From Pseudomonas syringae (GTDB lineage: Bacteria > Pseudomonadota > Gammaproteobacteria > Pseudomonadales > Pseudomonadaceae), in NCBI RefSeq assembly GCF_001698815.1, contig NZ_LGSI01000068.1, positions 310,001 to 374,000 on the forward strand: a stretch of 64,000 bases of DNA. The letters run 5' to 3'. Below are positions 51,073 to 59,319 of the stretch, piece by piece. The translations under genes and the position numbers were made by a program. The notes below the pieces were generated by a model. It saw nothing but the letters and a program-made list of their open reading frames with translations, searched no databases and was not told where the DNA came from. How positions within the stretch are numbered: the first letter of the stretch is position 1; each line of letters opens with the position of its first letter.

Positions 51073-51531
51073 TTACTCCCGGTCTTTGGTAAACCGGATG
51101 AGATCGCCGCGTAATTTCACAATTGCCTTTTGCATCTGCACGAAGTCGTCGGGATCAAGACCGGTTTTCGGGAAGCCCTCTTCTGTGAGGCCTTCACGCA
51201 GTTCTCGACCCTCTTTTGTCAGGCTGATACGTACCTGGCGTTCGTCTTCCGGGTTGCGCTGGCGCAGCAAATAGCCCATCGCTTCCAGCTTCTTGAGGAT
51301 CGGAGTAAGGGTGTTGGATTCGAGGAATAGCTTTTCGCCAAGGCTGCCAACGGTCTGGTTGTCTTCCTCCCACAACGCAACGAGGGTGATGTACTGCGTA
51401 TAGGTCAGCCCGAGCCGTTCCAGCATTGGCTTGTAAGCCTTGCCGAAGGCGAGATTGGAGGAATAGACCGCAAAACACAGGAAATCGGCAAGCTTCAGGT
51501 CGAGAGCGGCGGTCTTTTCATTTGATTTCAT
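51073..51531 (-). CDS. ohrR: Organic hydroperoxide sensor OhrR (MarR family)
   Basis: The protein has 152 residues. The redox-sensing Cys19 lies in LADFLCFAVYSSNLAFGKAYKP, the OhrR hallmark. The winged helix is seen in SLGEKLFLESNTLTPILKKL. Oxidation of Cys19 by organic peroxides releases the DNA. It is upstream of, and on the same strand as, the ohr gene's direction, with its own promoter region (51532-51701). The dyad TCGCATGCGA before it is repeated upstream of ohr. Confidence 0.92.
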   Translation of the reverse strand: MKSNEKTAALDLKLADFLCFAVYSSNLAFGKAYKPMLERLGLTYTQYITLVALWEEDNQTVGSLGEKLFLESNTLTPILKKLEAMGYLLRQRNPEDERQVRISLTKEGRELREGLTEEGFPKTGLDPDDFVQMQKAIVKLRGDLIRFTKDRE

Positions 51532-51580
51532 GAGTATTCTCGATAGCCAGGACGAATGGGTTGCAGAAATGCACTATACG

Positions 51581-51590
51581 TCGCATGCGA
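51581..51590. promoter_or_regulatory. OhrR operator candidate before ohrR
   Basis: TCGCATGCGA is a perfect palindrome 50 bases upstream of ohrR. The same ten bases occur at 52371-52380, and the related TCGCATACG occurs at 52194-52202, just before ohr. Confidence 0.6.
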
Positions 51591-51701
51591 TGATATCGGA
51601 ATAACTCTCCCCTTTTGTAATCGATATCACGTACATCAGGTCTTTGCAGGTCGGCGACCGGCTCACCAGGAATAACCCTGGCGAGCTGGCCACGCGGCGC
51701 A

Positions 51702-52154
51702 TTACTCGGTGAGAACGTTGATAGCGACATCAATGTTGCCGCGTGTTGCTTTCGAGTACGGGCAGATTGCATCGGCGTTGTGCGCCAGCTCGGTCGCGAC
51801 ATCCTGAGTCAAACCCGGCACGCGCAGGGTGAGCCGGGCCTGGAGGAAGTAATCCGCACCGGTCTGGCCCAGATCCACTTCGATGTCGACGGCGGTGTCG
51901 ACCGGCAGTGTCACTTTCATCTGCTGGGCAGCCAGACCAACCGCCGCGATGTAACAGGCCGACCAGGCTCCCGCGAACAATTGTTCGGCTTTCGGGTGCG
52001 GCTGAACGCCGGTCAGCACATGTGCCGGTGTAGCGTTGCCGGGCGACGACAGCTCGATATCGAGGTTGCCGTTATGACCGCGCGAGGTTTTGCCTGCGCT
52101 GTTGTGGCTGGTGTGGGTTTTGCCGGTGACCAGTACTTTTTCGATCTTGCTCAT
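51702..52154 (-). CDS. ohr: Organic hydroperoxide resistance protein Ohr
   Basis: The protein has 150 residues from MSKIEKVLVTGKTHTS. The two catalytic cysteines are Cys67 (AWSACYIA) and Cys131 (AICPYSKATRGN), with Arg in the first helix region as usual. Ohr reduces organic hydroperoxides in the cytoplasm with lipoyl-type electron donors. It is slightly longer than common Ohr. A longer frame to 52199 runs into the operator region and is not used. Confidence 0.94.
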   Translation of the reverse strand: MSKIEKVLVTGKTHTSHNSAGKTSRGHNGNLDIELSSPGNATPAHVLTGVQPHPKAEQLFAGAWSACYIAAVGLAAQQMKVTLPVDTAVDIEVDLGQTGADYFLQARLTLRVPGLTQDVATELAHNADAICPYSKATRGNIDVAINVLTE

Positions 52155-52193
52155 GGGGGATTTCCTGAGTATTTGTAGTTGCATACGATTTGG

Positions 52194-52202
52194 TCGCATA
52201 CG
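52194..52202. promoter_or_regulatory. OhrR half-site region before ohr
   Basis: TCGCATACG with an upstream TTGCATACGA at 52180-52189 resembles the palindrome TCGCATGCGA found before ohrR and at 52371. It lies about 40 bases upstream of the ohr start and may be a second OhrR contact. Confidence 0.4.
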
Positions 52203-52232
52203 TTATATTGGATGGTGTAAAGCCAGGACTTA

Positions 52233-52316
52233 TTAATCAACTGGCGAGGTGATCCAGTTGTTGTCGTTGCAGCCATGGAAAACGCGATAGGTGTTGTGAT
52301 TACTTTCGGCATCCAT
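52233..52316 (-). CDS. Short open reading frame upstream of ohr
   Basis: The frame encodes 27 residues (MDAESNHNTYRVFHGCNDNN, then WITSPVD). GGAG lies about 8 bases before the ATG. It sits between the OhrR-like palindrome at 52371-52380 and ohr, on the same strand as ohr, so it may be a leader peptide in the ohr transcript. It has one Cys. It could also be the remnant of a longer gene. Confidence 0.35.
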   Translation of the reverse strand: MDAESNHNTYRVFHGCNDNNWITSPVD

Positions 52317-52370
52317 GGCTGTATCTCCAGACGGTGAGATCTTGGTCAATGTTTATCTCTAGCGATTAGA

Positions 52371-52380
52371 TCGCATGCGA
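52371..52380. promoter_or_regulatory. Second OhrR-type palindrome
   Basis: ATCGCATGCGAT (52370-52381) is identical in its core to the site before ohrR. It lies 55 bases upstream of the short frame and 216 bases from ohr, suggesting the ohr transcript starts here. The rest of the space up to 52644 shows no gene. Confidence 0.5.
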
Positions 52381-52644
52381 TGTACCAATGTACGATTAAA
52401 GCCCCGATGATGTCAAAGATTATCTGTCGTCTGGACGACGAGCGGTGGAAGGCAGTTGCGCGGTTCGGATTGCTTTACGCATGACGGTCAACGTTGCGAA
52501 CCCGAAACTGTGCCCATCTGCCCATCTGCCCATCTGCCCTTCCCGCGCTTTACGCAACCTTTACCGAGTCTAGACCTCCGTTTACACGAAACGGGTGTTT
52601 CATACATCCATGGCGAACCCACACATGCCGCCTGAGGAGACACC

Positions 52645-53037
52645 ATGTTTTCGAAGATAACCAACGTCTTGATCCTGTCCGGTTGCCTGGTTGCCGCTGG
52701 TGCGGCATCTGCCAATGGCCGCGATGTGGTCGTGCCAGTCATTGCCGGGGCTGCGGTGGGCGCCATACTGGCCACTGTGATCAGCGGTTCAAGCCACGAT
52801 AACTACCGCCCGCAATACCAGGGCTACCAACCACAGCCCCGTTATCAGCCGCAGTATCAGCCACAGTACCAACCAGTGGCCTACGTACCGGTGGCCACCC
52901 GCGTCGAATATCGCCGGTTCGATCCGCGGCCGTCTCGCGGCTATTACAACGGTGGTTATGACTATGGTCATGATCGTGACGGGGGCCGTGATCGTGATCG
53001 CGGCTTCGACCATAACCGGGGCGACGGCCGCTGGTAA
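52645..53037 (+). CDS. Exported low-complexity protein with PQYQ repeats
   Basis: The protein has 130 residues. The N-terminus MFSKITNVLILSGCLVAAGA is a signal peptide, probably cleaved after ASA; an early LSGC might be a lipobox but is close to the start. A glycine-zipper-like helix follows (VIAGAAVGAILATVISG), then Q/Y/P-rich repeats (PQYQ, RYQPQYQPQYQ) and a charged tail rich in D, R, G and H. It is probably periplasmic or outer-membrane associated. No function is known. TGAGGAGA precedes the ATG. A terminator follows at 53057. Confidence 0.75.
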   Translation: MFSKITNVLILSGCLVAAGAASANGRDVVVPVIAGAAVGAILATVISGSSHDNYRPQYQGYQPQPRYQPQYQPQYQPVAYVPVATRVEYRRFDPRPSRGYYNGGYDYGHDRDGGRDRDRGFDHNRGDGRW

Positions 53038-53056
53038 TCGCTAGTCTGGGCACAAG

Positions 53057-53086
53057 GCCGCTCTTGTCATTGAGAGCGGCTTTTTT
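53057..53086 (+). terminator. Rho-independent terminator
   Basis: GCCGCTCT (53057-53064) pairs with AGAGCGGC (53073-53080) around an 8-base loop, followed by six T. It ends the transcript of the exported protein. Confidence 0.9.
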
Positions 53087-53108
53087 ATGTGAATAAATCG
53101 ATGCCGCC

Positions 53109-54044
53109 TCATCTGAGGTTCAAACGCATCCAGTGCTCCACATCCGTGACTTCAATACCCTGTCGCACATTGAACGTGCAGCCTCGATCCCAGGCAACGC
53201 CCTGCCCTTGCGCAAACACCGCCCGGTATTTTCTTATTGCGTCGTCAGGCTCAAGTGCCAGATCCGCATTCAATTTCGCGACAGGCCATTCGACCCGCTG
53301 CACCTTGCGATTGAGCACCTTGTCGATTTTGTCCGCCAGCTCGCCATACGTGAGCGTGTCACCCGCGGTGTAAATCACCTGATGGGCCAATCGTGGGTTA
53401 GCAAACAGAATTTCTGCCGTGAGCAAGCCAATGTCTTCGGGCGTCGTCACGGTGACGGCAGTGTCCCAACTGCCGAGGGCGTGAACCGTGTTTTGCGCGA
53501 GATCAACCACGCCGAACACCGGCTCGAATAGAAAACTGGTGAACATCCCGGTGGAAATGATCAGCCACTCGGTTGCATCTTGCCCCCGCAGGATATCCCG
53601 CACGTCCAGCTGCTCATCGAACAGATCCTGGGCGCTGCCTCTGCCAATGACGTCATAATCCACACCAAACTGCCAAGGCACATAACGCTGAACACCAGCC
53701 TCGATTGCCGCACGCGCAAGCTTGATCTGAGTGCCTTTGCCCGCAGCGAAGCCAATGCAACTGACCACTGTGTCGAAGCTGGCAAACAACGCACTGAGTT
53801 CGGCAATCGTGCCTGACACCAGATCACCCGGCAGCAAGTCGATACCCAGCGAACGCAGTTCATCAATTTCCTTTTGCTTGTCTGGCGCGCTGGACTTTAT
53901 CGTCGCAGGACGCAGCAGGACCGTGACCTGCGTATCGCCCGCCAACGCAGCCAATCTGGCCAACTGACGAAGCACAGCCATACCCAGCTCACCCGCGCCA
54001 AGGACGAGGATCCCGCGATCCGTAGTGCGTGTGTCATCTTGCAT
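53109..54044 (-). CDS. NmrA-like NAD(P)-binding protein (isoflavone reductase-like)
   Basis: The protein has 311 residues. The Rossmann motif is GILVLGAGELGMAVLRQL, and the following regions match NmrA/aromatic alcohol reductases (TVVSCIGFAAGKGTQIKLARAAIEAGVQRYVPWQFGVDYD in two pieces). The classical catalytic Lys is not obvious, so it could be a redox sensor or a reductase. It is divergent from an HxlR-type gene, its likely regulator. Confidence 0.85.
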   Translation of the reverse strand: MQDDTRTTDRGILVLGAGELGMAVLRQLARLAALAGDTQVTVLLRPATIKSSAPDKQKEIDELRSLGIDLLPGDLVSGTIAELSALFASFDTVVSCIGFAAGKGTQIKLARAAIEAGVQRYVPWQFGVDYDVIGRGSAQDLFDEQLDVRDILRGQDATEWLIISTGMFTSFLFEPVFGVVDLAQNTVHALGSWDTAVTVTTPEDIGLLTAEILFANPRLAHQVIYTAGDTLTYGELADKIDKVLNRKVQRVEWPVAKLNADLALEPDDAIRKYRAVFAQGQGVAWDRGCTFNVRQGIEVTDVEHWMRLNLR

Positions 54045-54147
54045 GATCGTCTCCCGTTATTTGTTTGCGCCACCGATGGCACTGCGTAATGCTGGCACAC
54101 TTGAAGACGGCTCATAAGAAGGCACACCAGTGATACCGGGAGGGTAA

Positions 54148-54564
54148 TTGGACAACGAAGAAGTATTAAGACGCTCGCAAGCCGCCTGTGACGCCTTGAG
54201 CGCAGACGATGACGGGCTGAAACGCGAAGTGCTGACTCACGCAGGCAATCGCTGGTCACTGGGTGTTGTTCATACGCTGGGGGTGGCGGGCAAATTGCGC
54301 CACGCAGAGATCGGACGGCGCATGCAGGGCGTGACACAAAGGATGCTCACCCGGACGCTACGCCAACTAGAACGCGACGGTCTGGTGCTGCGGCACGATC
54401 ACCACGAAGTGCCGCCGCGCGTCGAATATGAGTTATCGGCGCTGGGCATGGGAATGCTGGTGCACATGATCCCCCTGTGGACCTGGGTGGTGGAAAACGC
54501 GGAAGATTTTCGCAGCGCCCGCGCGGCCTATGACAGTCAGATAAACCCCGTTACAGCGCCCTGA
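54148..54564 (+). CDS. HxlR-family transcriptional regulator (TTG start)
   Basis: The protein has 138 residues. The start is TTG at 54148, supported by the strong GGGAGGG (54138-54144). The HxlR core is THAGNRWSLGVVHTLGVAGK, RMQGVTQRMLTRTLRQLERD and HHEVPPRVEYELSALGMGML. It lies 103 bases from the divergent NmrA-like gene and probably controls it. The 3' end overlaps the GlxA-type gene on the other strand by 14 bases. Confidence 0.9.
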   Translation: MDNEEVLRRSQAACDALSADDDGLKREVLTHAGNRWSLGVVHTLGVAGKLRHAEIGRRMQGVTQRMLTRTLRQLERDGLVLRHDHHEVPPRVEYELSALGMGMLVHMIPLWTWVVENAEDFRSARAAYDSQINPVTAP

Positions 54565-55519
54565 CGAAGCGCTTGCGATATTCGCTGGGAGTCACGCCAA
54601 CGTGTCGGGTGAACGTGCGCCGCAGGGTATCGGCGTTGGCAAATCCGCACTGCGCGGCCACTTGCTTGGGTACATTCACCCCGCTCTCCAGCTGCTTTCT
54701 GGCAGCAGCGACCCGCGCCTGTTCGACCCAGGCCGCTGGCGTGATGCCCACCTCTGCGTGAAACAGGCGAGCGAAATGCCGTGGACTGAGGTTCACCCGT
54801 TCGGCCAGGCGGGAAATGCTGTGATCGTCAGCAGGATTGGCCGCGATCCAGCGTTGCAGCTCTTGCAGCATGGCGCGTCCGGTGGGCAACGATTCGCCGT
54901 GCCGACTGAACTGCAACTGCCCGCCGGGCCGTTTGAAATACATGACCAGCTGGCTGGCGACCTGCTTGGCGATATCACGACCCAAATCATCTTCGACCAG
55001 CGCCAGCGCCATATCCAGCCCCGCAGTAACACCCGCTGCGGTATGCACCTTGCCGTCGTGGACATGCAGGGCATCTTCTTCCACGTAGATATCGGGATAG
55101 CGCTCGGCCAATAGCGCCGAGCGCATCCAGTGGGTCGTAACATGCTTGCCTTCAAGCAATCCAGCCGCAGCCAGCACAAAGGCACCAGTGCATACCGAGC
55201 CGTAGCGGCGAGCGCTGCGTGCCGAGTCTTGCAGCCAGTGAATAATGTCCGGCTTGAGCATCAGGAACGGAGCATTCGGCGCGCCAGCCACCAGCAACGT
55301 GTCGACCTCAGGCAGCTCGTCGCCCACCACATAATCAGGCAATAAACGCGCGCCGGATGAACTGCGGACCGGCCCTGCCTCCAGTGCCCAGATGTGCAGT
55401 TGATAGTATTCACGACCGCTCTGCGCATTGGCTTCGGCAAACACATCCAATGGCCCCGAGACGTCCAGCAACTGAACGCCGGGCACCGCGAGGATGGCGA
55501 TAGTGCGCGTTTTCGACAT
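54551..55519 (-). CDS. GlxA-type transcriptional regulator (DJ-1/PfpI domain plus AraC helix-turn-helix)
   Basis: The protein has 322 residues from MSKTRTIAILAVPGVQ; GGGAG lies about 7 bases upstream of 55519. The N-terminal DJ-1/PfpI domain has the nucleophile-elbow Cys in GSVCTGAFVLAAAGLLEGK. The C-terminal AraC double helix-turn-helix is at about 220-320 (ISRLAERVNLSPRHFARLFH and VAAQCGFANADTLRRTFTRH). The longer frame to 55576 is not supported. It is divergent from the HD-domain gene, a likely target. Confidence 0.9.
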   Translation of the reverse strand: MSKTRTIAILAVPGVQLLDVSGPLDVFAEANAQSGREYYQLHIWALEAGPVRSSSGARLLPDYVVGDELPEVDTLLVAGAPNAPFLMLKPDIIHWLQDSARSARRYGSVCTGAFVLAAAGLLEGKHVTTHWMRSALLAERYPDIYVEEDALHVHDGKVHTAAGVTAGLDMALALVEDDLGRDIAKQVASQLVMYFKRPGGQLQFSRHGESLPTGRAMLQELQRWIAANPADDHSISRLAERVNLSPRHFARLFHAEVGITPAAWVEQARVAAARKQLESGVNVPKQVAAQCGFANADTLRRTFTRHVGVTPSEYRKRFVRAL

Positions 55520-55637
55520 GAAGGGCTCCCTGTCTGTCAGCTGCGCGATATGGCAGGATTTGAATGCTAGCGCCATTTGAGGCCATTACGCCAGCCCTGG
55601 ATACTGGGATCACAAACCACCCCGCCGGAGAACCCCC

Positions 55638-56279
55638 ATGACATTGAACATTGGCGACATCAAGATTCCCGACAGCGCCATGGCGCGGCAGATTACCGAA
55701 CTGGTACGCGATACCGAGTCCGAGCTGCTCTTCAATCACTCCAGTCGCGTTTATTATTTCGCCGCCTTGGCCGGCCAGAAGCGCGGGCTGAGCTTCGACT
55801 CAGAATTGCTCTACGCCGGCTGCATGTTCCACGACATGGGCCTGACGCATAAGTGCAGCAGCGCCTGCGAACGCTTTGAAGTGGACGGCGCCAACGCGGC
55901 GCGGGATTTTCTCAAGGGCTATCAGCTCAGCCAGCAGGATATCGACACGGTCTGGACAGCCATCGCGCTGCACACCACGCCCGGCATTCCCGAGCATATG
56001 CACCCGGTGATCGCATTGGTCACAGCAGGCGTGGAAATGGATGTGCTCGGCCTGACTTATCCGCTTTACAGCGACGCAGAGCGCGAAGCCGTGGTAAAGG
56101 CCTATCCACGCAGCGCGCAGTTCAAGGAAGACATCATTCAGGCGTTCTATGAAGGGATCAAAGACAAGCCGGATACCACCTTCGGCAACGTCAAGGCCAA
56201 TGTCATCGCAGACAAGGATCCGTTGTTCGTTCCAGGTAATTTTTGCGAGGTGATTCGTCGGTCCGCCTGGTCTGCTTGA
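55638..56279 (+). CDS. HD-domain protein resembling cyanamide hydratase
   Basis: The protein has 213 residues. The metal-binding HD residues are seen: His34 in FNHSSRVYYFAALAG, His65-Asp66 in GCMFHDMGLT, His112 in IALHTTPG and Asp135. The NHS-x-RVYY and FHD-x-G patterns with a following FE-x-x-G resemble fungal and bacterial cyanamide hydratases, which turn cyanamide into urea. A different HD hydrolase activity is possible. GGAG precedes the ATG. It is divergent from a GlxA-type regulator. Confidence 0.8.
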   Translation: MTLNIGDIKIPDSAMARQITELVRDTESELLFNHSSRVYYFAALAGQKRGLSFDSELLYAGCMFHDMGLTHKCSSACERFEVDGANAARDFLKGYQLSQQDIDTVWTAIALHTTPGIPEHMHPVIALVTAGVEMDVLGLTYPLYSDAEREAVVKAYPRSAQFKEDIIQAFYEGIKDKPDTTFGNVKANVIADKDPLFVPGNFCEVIRRSAWSA

Positions 56280-56288
56280 ACCCCGGAG

Positions 56289-56316
56289 CAGCTCGTTGAG
56301 GCAAATCAACGAGCTG
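56289..56316. terminator. Hairpin between convergent HD and LysR genes
   Basis: CAGCTCGTTGA (56289-56299) pairs perfectly with TCAACGAGCTG (56306-56316) around a 6-base loop, between the ends of two convergent genes. No long T-run follows, but position and strength fit a bidirectional terminator. Confidence 0.65.
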
Positions 56317-56325
56317 GCACCTCCA

Positions 56326-57234
56326 TCAGTCTTGCAAGACCTGCGCGATGAGCCACTGCTTGAACGCTTCAGCAGCAGGCGACGCCTTCACCCCTTCTTT
56401 TTGCACAATGTAGTAGGCGAAGTCGCAGCTTTGCGCTTCCCCAAATGGGCGAATCAATCTCCCCGCTTCAATATCGCTACGGACTAGACTGCTGCGGCCC
56501 AACGCGACACCGCTTCCGGAAATGGCAGCCTGCATTACCGCCGCAGAATCATTGATCTGCAACCCTCGCTCAGTGTCGGCAACGTCATGGCCTGCCCGCT
56601 GCAGCCAGGTGCGCCAGGTGGGGAAAACCGTCGAGTAGCGCATCGACACGTCATGAATCAACGGGAAATGCTTCAGATCATCCGCGCTCTTCAGCGGATG
56701 TGCAGCGGTGGGCAATGTCGGACTGCACACCGGGAAGAACTCGTCGCCCATCATCTGCGTCGCGCTGAGTCCGGGCCAATGCCCACTCCCAAAACGGATG
56801 CCGAGATCAATCCTTTCAGCATTGAAATCGGCTAGCTTGCCGTTGGTATCAAGGCGCAGTTCGTAACTTGGATGCAGGCCACGAAAACCTTCGACACGCG
56901 CCAGTAACCATTTATCGGCAAATGCAGGCGGCACCGTCACCGTGATCGTCGCGCCCCCTTCGGTTTTCAAACGCGCGACAGCCGATGACAGAAAGTCGAA
57001 ACCGGCCTGAAGATCCGGCAGCGCTGCCAGCGCCTGATCGGTCAATACCAGCCGCGCAGGACCACCGCGCGACCGATGAAAGAGCACGACACCATGCGCG
57101 TCCTCCAACCCTCGAACCAGTTGGCCGATGGCTGCAGGACTGACATTCAGCTCTTCAGCGGCCCGCACATAGCTCAAGTGCCGGGCGGCTGATTCGAATG
57201 CTCGAAGAGCATTGAGATGATTAGGCGCTCGCAT
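56326..57234 (-). CDS. LysR-type regulator, GcvA-like
   Basis: The protein has 302 residues. The DNA-binding part is NHLNALRAFESAARHLSYVR, then AAEELNVSPAAIGQLVRGLE. The GcvA-like effector domain has TITVTVPPAFADKWLLARVEGF and RIDLGIRFGSGHWPGL. It stands alone on its strand between an HD gene and an alpha/beta hydrolase gene in the same direction 135 bases upstream. The target is unknown. Confidence 0.9.
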   Translation of the reverse strand: MRAPNHLNALRAFESAARHLSYVRAAEELNVSPAAIGQLVRGLEDAHGVVLFHRSRGGPARLVLTDQALAALPDLQAGFDFLSSAVARLKTEGGATITVTVPPAFADKWLLARVEGFRGLHPSYELRLDTNGKLADFNAERIDLGIRFGSGHWPGLSATQMMGDEFFPVCSPTLPTAAHPLKSADDLKHFPLIHDVSMRYSTVFPTWRTWLQRAGHDVADTERGLQINDSAAVMQAAISGSGVALGRSSLVRSDIEAGRLIRPFGEAQSCDFAYYIVQKEGVKASPAAEAFKQWLIAQVLQD

Positions 57235-57302
57235 AAGGCTCGCTGGCAGGTGTTGGGAAATTGAAAATCATAGTCTCAGCCAGGTAATTTCAGGGCAATA
57301 TA

Positions 57303-57340
57303 AAAAAAACAGAAGCCCCTCGGGTTAACCTTGGGGCTTT
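57303..57340 (-). terminator. Terminator of the alpha/beta hydrolase gene
   Basis: AAGCCCC (57313-57319) pairs with GGGGCTT (57333-57339). Read on the minus strand, the hairpin is followed by a run of eight T. It lies 30 bases after the hydrolase stop. Confidence 0.85.
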
Positions 57341-57369
57341 CCTCATGCTAATTAAAACGTACTGATTTA

Positions 57370-58254
57370 TCAGACGATCGCCTTGCCCACCACGTTGATG
57401 ATCCGCTCGGCGATGTAATCAACGTGGGTTTCCAGCGCGAAATGGCCGGTGTCCAGCAGCTCGACCACGGCGTTCGGATTGTCCGCCGAGAACGCCTCGG
57501 CACCTGGCGGAATGAAGAACGGGTCATGCTTGCCCCAGATCACCAGCGTCGGTAACTCGGTGTCGCGGAAGAACTGCTGGAATGCCGGGTACAGCTTCAG
57601 GTTATTGGCGTAATCCAGGAACAGGTCGAGCTGGATTTCCTTGTTGCCTGGGCGCTGCATCAACAAATCGTCCAGCAGATAGGACTCGGGAGCGACCGCA
57701 TCAGGATTGGCGACGCCGTGCAGGTACTGCCAGCGGATGCCGTCCAGGTTCAATACGTTGTCGTGGATCACCTTGCGGTTTTCAGCAGTCGGGTTGTCCC
57801 AGTACGCCCTGATCGGTGCCCAGGCATCGCCCAGACCTTCCAGGTAAGCGTTACCGTTCTGCGATACCAGCGCAGTGACGCGCTCCGGATGTGCGAGAGC
57901 CAGCCGCAGACTGGTAGGTGCGCCATAGTCGAAGAAATACAACGCGTAGCGCTTCAGATCCAGCGCGTCGACGAAGTCCCCGAGGGTTTTCGCCAGATTG
58001 TCGAAGTTGTAGACGTACTCACGCTCTACCGGAACTTCGGTAAAACCAAAACCTGGCAAATCCGGCGCGATCACTCGGTAATGTTTGGCCAGCAGAGGAA
58101 TCAACTGACGGTATTGATGGGACGAAGACGGGAAGCCATGCACCAGCAAAATCACCGGCGCATTGATATCGCCTGCTTCGCGGTAAAACACCTTCACGCC
58201 GTTGGCTTGAACGTATTGGGTCACAACACTGTTGGTTAACGTTGCGGTAGTCAT
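57370..58254 (-). CDS. Alpha/beta hydrolase, epoxide hydrolase/haloalkane dehalogenase-like
   Basis: The protein has 294 residues from MTTATLTNSVVTQYV (58254); a TTG two codons upstream is an alternative. The oxyanion-hole motif HGFPSSSHQYR, the nucleophile Asp109 in FFDYGAPTSLRLALAHPERV and the catalytic His in LLDTGHFALETH are present. An Asp rather than Ser nucleophile points to epoxide hydrolase or dehalogenase chemistry. It has its own terminator. Downstream of an SDR gene in the same direction, 154 bases apart. Confidence 0.88.
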   Translation of the reverse strand: MTTATLTNSVVTQYVQANGVKVFYREAGDINAPVILLVHGFPSSSHQYRQLIPLLAKHYRVIAPDLPGFGFTEVPVEREYVYNFDNLAKTLGDFVDALDLKRYALYFFDYGAPTSLRLALAHPERVTALVSQNGNAYLEGLGDAWAPIRAYWDNPTAENRKVIHDNVLNLDGIRWQYLHGVANPDAVAPESYLLDDLLMQRPGNKEIQLDLFLDYANNLKLYPAFQQFFRDTELPTLVIWGKHDPFFIPPGAEAFSADNPNAVVELLDTGHFALETHVDYIAERIINVVGKAIV

Positions 58255-58408
58255 GAGCAAAGCCTCTTGAGCAATTAAGAAAGTTTCCAGTCAACAACTA
58301 ACAAGCGGTACCCGGCGCCCACAGTTCAGCGTCAAACCTTGTTCAGAATCATCTGAGGTCTTGGGAATCACTGTGGAGCCTTGGTCGCCTTCGAGCGTTT
58401 ACGGCGAA

Positions 58409-59155
58409 TCAGAAGTGCGAGATGCCGCCATCGACAATCACTTCCGAACCGGTCATGAACGATGAATCATCGCTGGCCAGGAACACGACGGCAGCGGCAA
58501 TTTCGTTGGCCTCGCCGAAACGACCCAGCGGCACTTGCGCTTCGATGCTGGCAGCGACTGCACTCAGATCGGCATCCGACAGGCCCAGTTTGCCGTGGAA
58601 CGGCGTGCTGACCGGGCCTGGGCTGATGGCGTTGACGCGAATGCCGCGTGGGGCCAGTTCTGCGCCCAGGGTCAGTGCCAGCGAGCGAACGGCCGCTTTG
58701 CTGGCCGAGAGAATCGACAGGCCCGGCGCGCCCACACGATTGAGGAACGAGGTGGTCAGGATCACGCTGCTGCCTTTGACCAGCAACGGCGACGCCTTTT
58801 GCACCGTGAAGAAGATGCCCTTGAAGTTCAGCGCAAACTGCTCGTCGATCTGCTCTTCCGTGACCGCTTCCAGTGGCGCGGCTGTACCGGCACCCGCATT
58901 GGCAAACAGCACGTCAATGTGGTCATAACGGGTACGGATGGTCTTGATGACGCGATCCATCTCGGCCGATTTACGCAGGTCAGCGCAGATAACCATCGCG
59001 TCCGCACCGAGTTCTTCTCTGGCATCTTCCAATCGACCCGGGTTGATCCCGGTCACAATGACGTGCGCCCCTTCATCACGAAAGCGCTTGGCTGTTTCCA
59101 GGCCAATGCCCGAAGTGCCGCCGGTGATCAAAGCTACTTTGTCGGTCAGTTTCAT
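58409..59155 (-). CDS. SDR-family oxidoreductase
   Basis: The protein has 248 residues. It has GGTSGIGLETAKRF, NAGAG, SILSASKAAVRSLALTL (Ser/Tyr-like region in which the usual YxxxK appears as L-S-A-S-K) and the C-terminal FMTGSEVIVDGGISHF. The Tyr of the YxxxK motif appears replaced by Leu (SILSASK), which would weaken normal SDR catalysis. GAAGG precedes the start. Otherwise length and order are typical. Confidence 0.86.
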   Translation of the reverse strand: MKLTDKVALITGGTSGIGLETAKRFRDEGAHVIVTGINPGRLEDAREELGADAMVICADLRKSAEMDRVIKTIRTRYDHIDVLFANAGAGTAAPLEAVTEEQIDEQFALNFKGIFFTVQKASPLLVKGSSVILTTSFLNRVGAPGLSILSASKAAVRSLALTLGAELAPRGIRVNAISPGPVSTPFHGKLGLSDADLSAVAASIEAQVPLGRFGEANEIAAAVVFLASDDSSFMTGSEVIVDGGISHF

Positions 59156-59319
59156 GATGTCGCCCCAGAAGGAAAAGTGTCTGAATGCAGGCTGTGATGT
59201 CTGCGTGGGTCCACTATCGCCTTACCGGTATTTCGTGACAAACCAGAAGATCTGTTCGAGTCGGATAGAAAAACTTTGCCGCCTGCCCTTGCCCGAAAAC
59301 GTCAATTAGCCTCAGGTCA

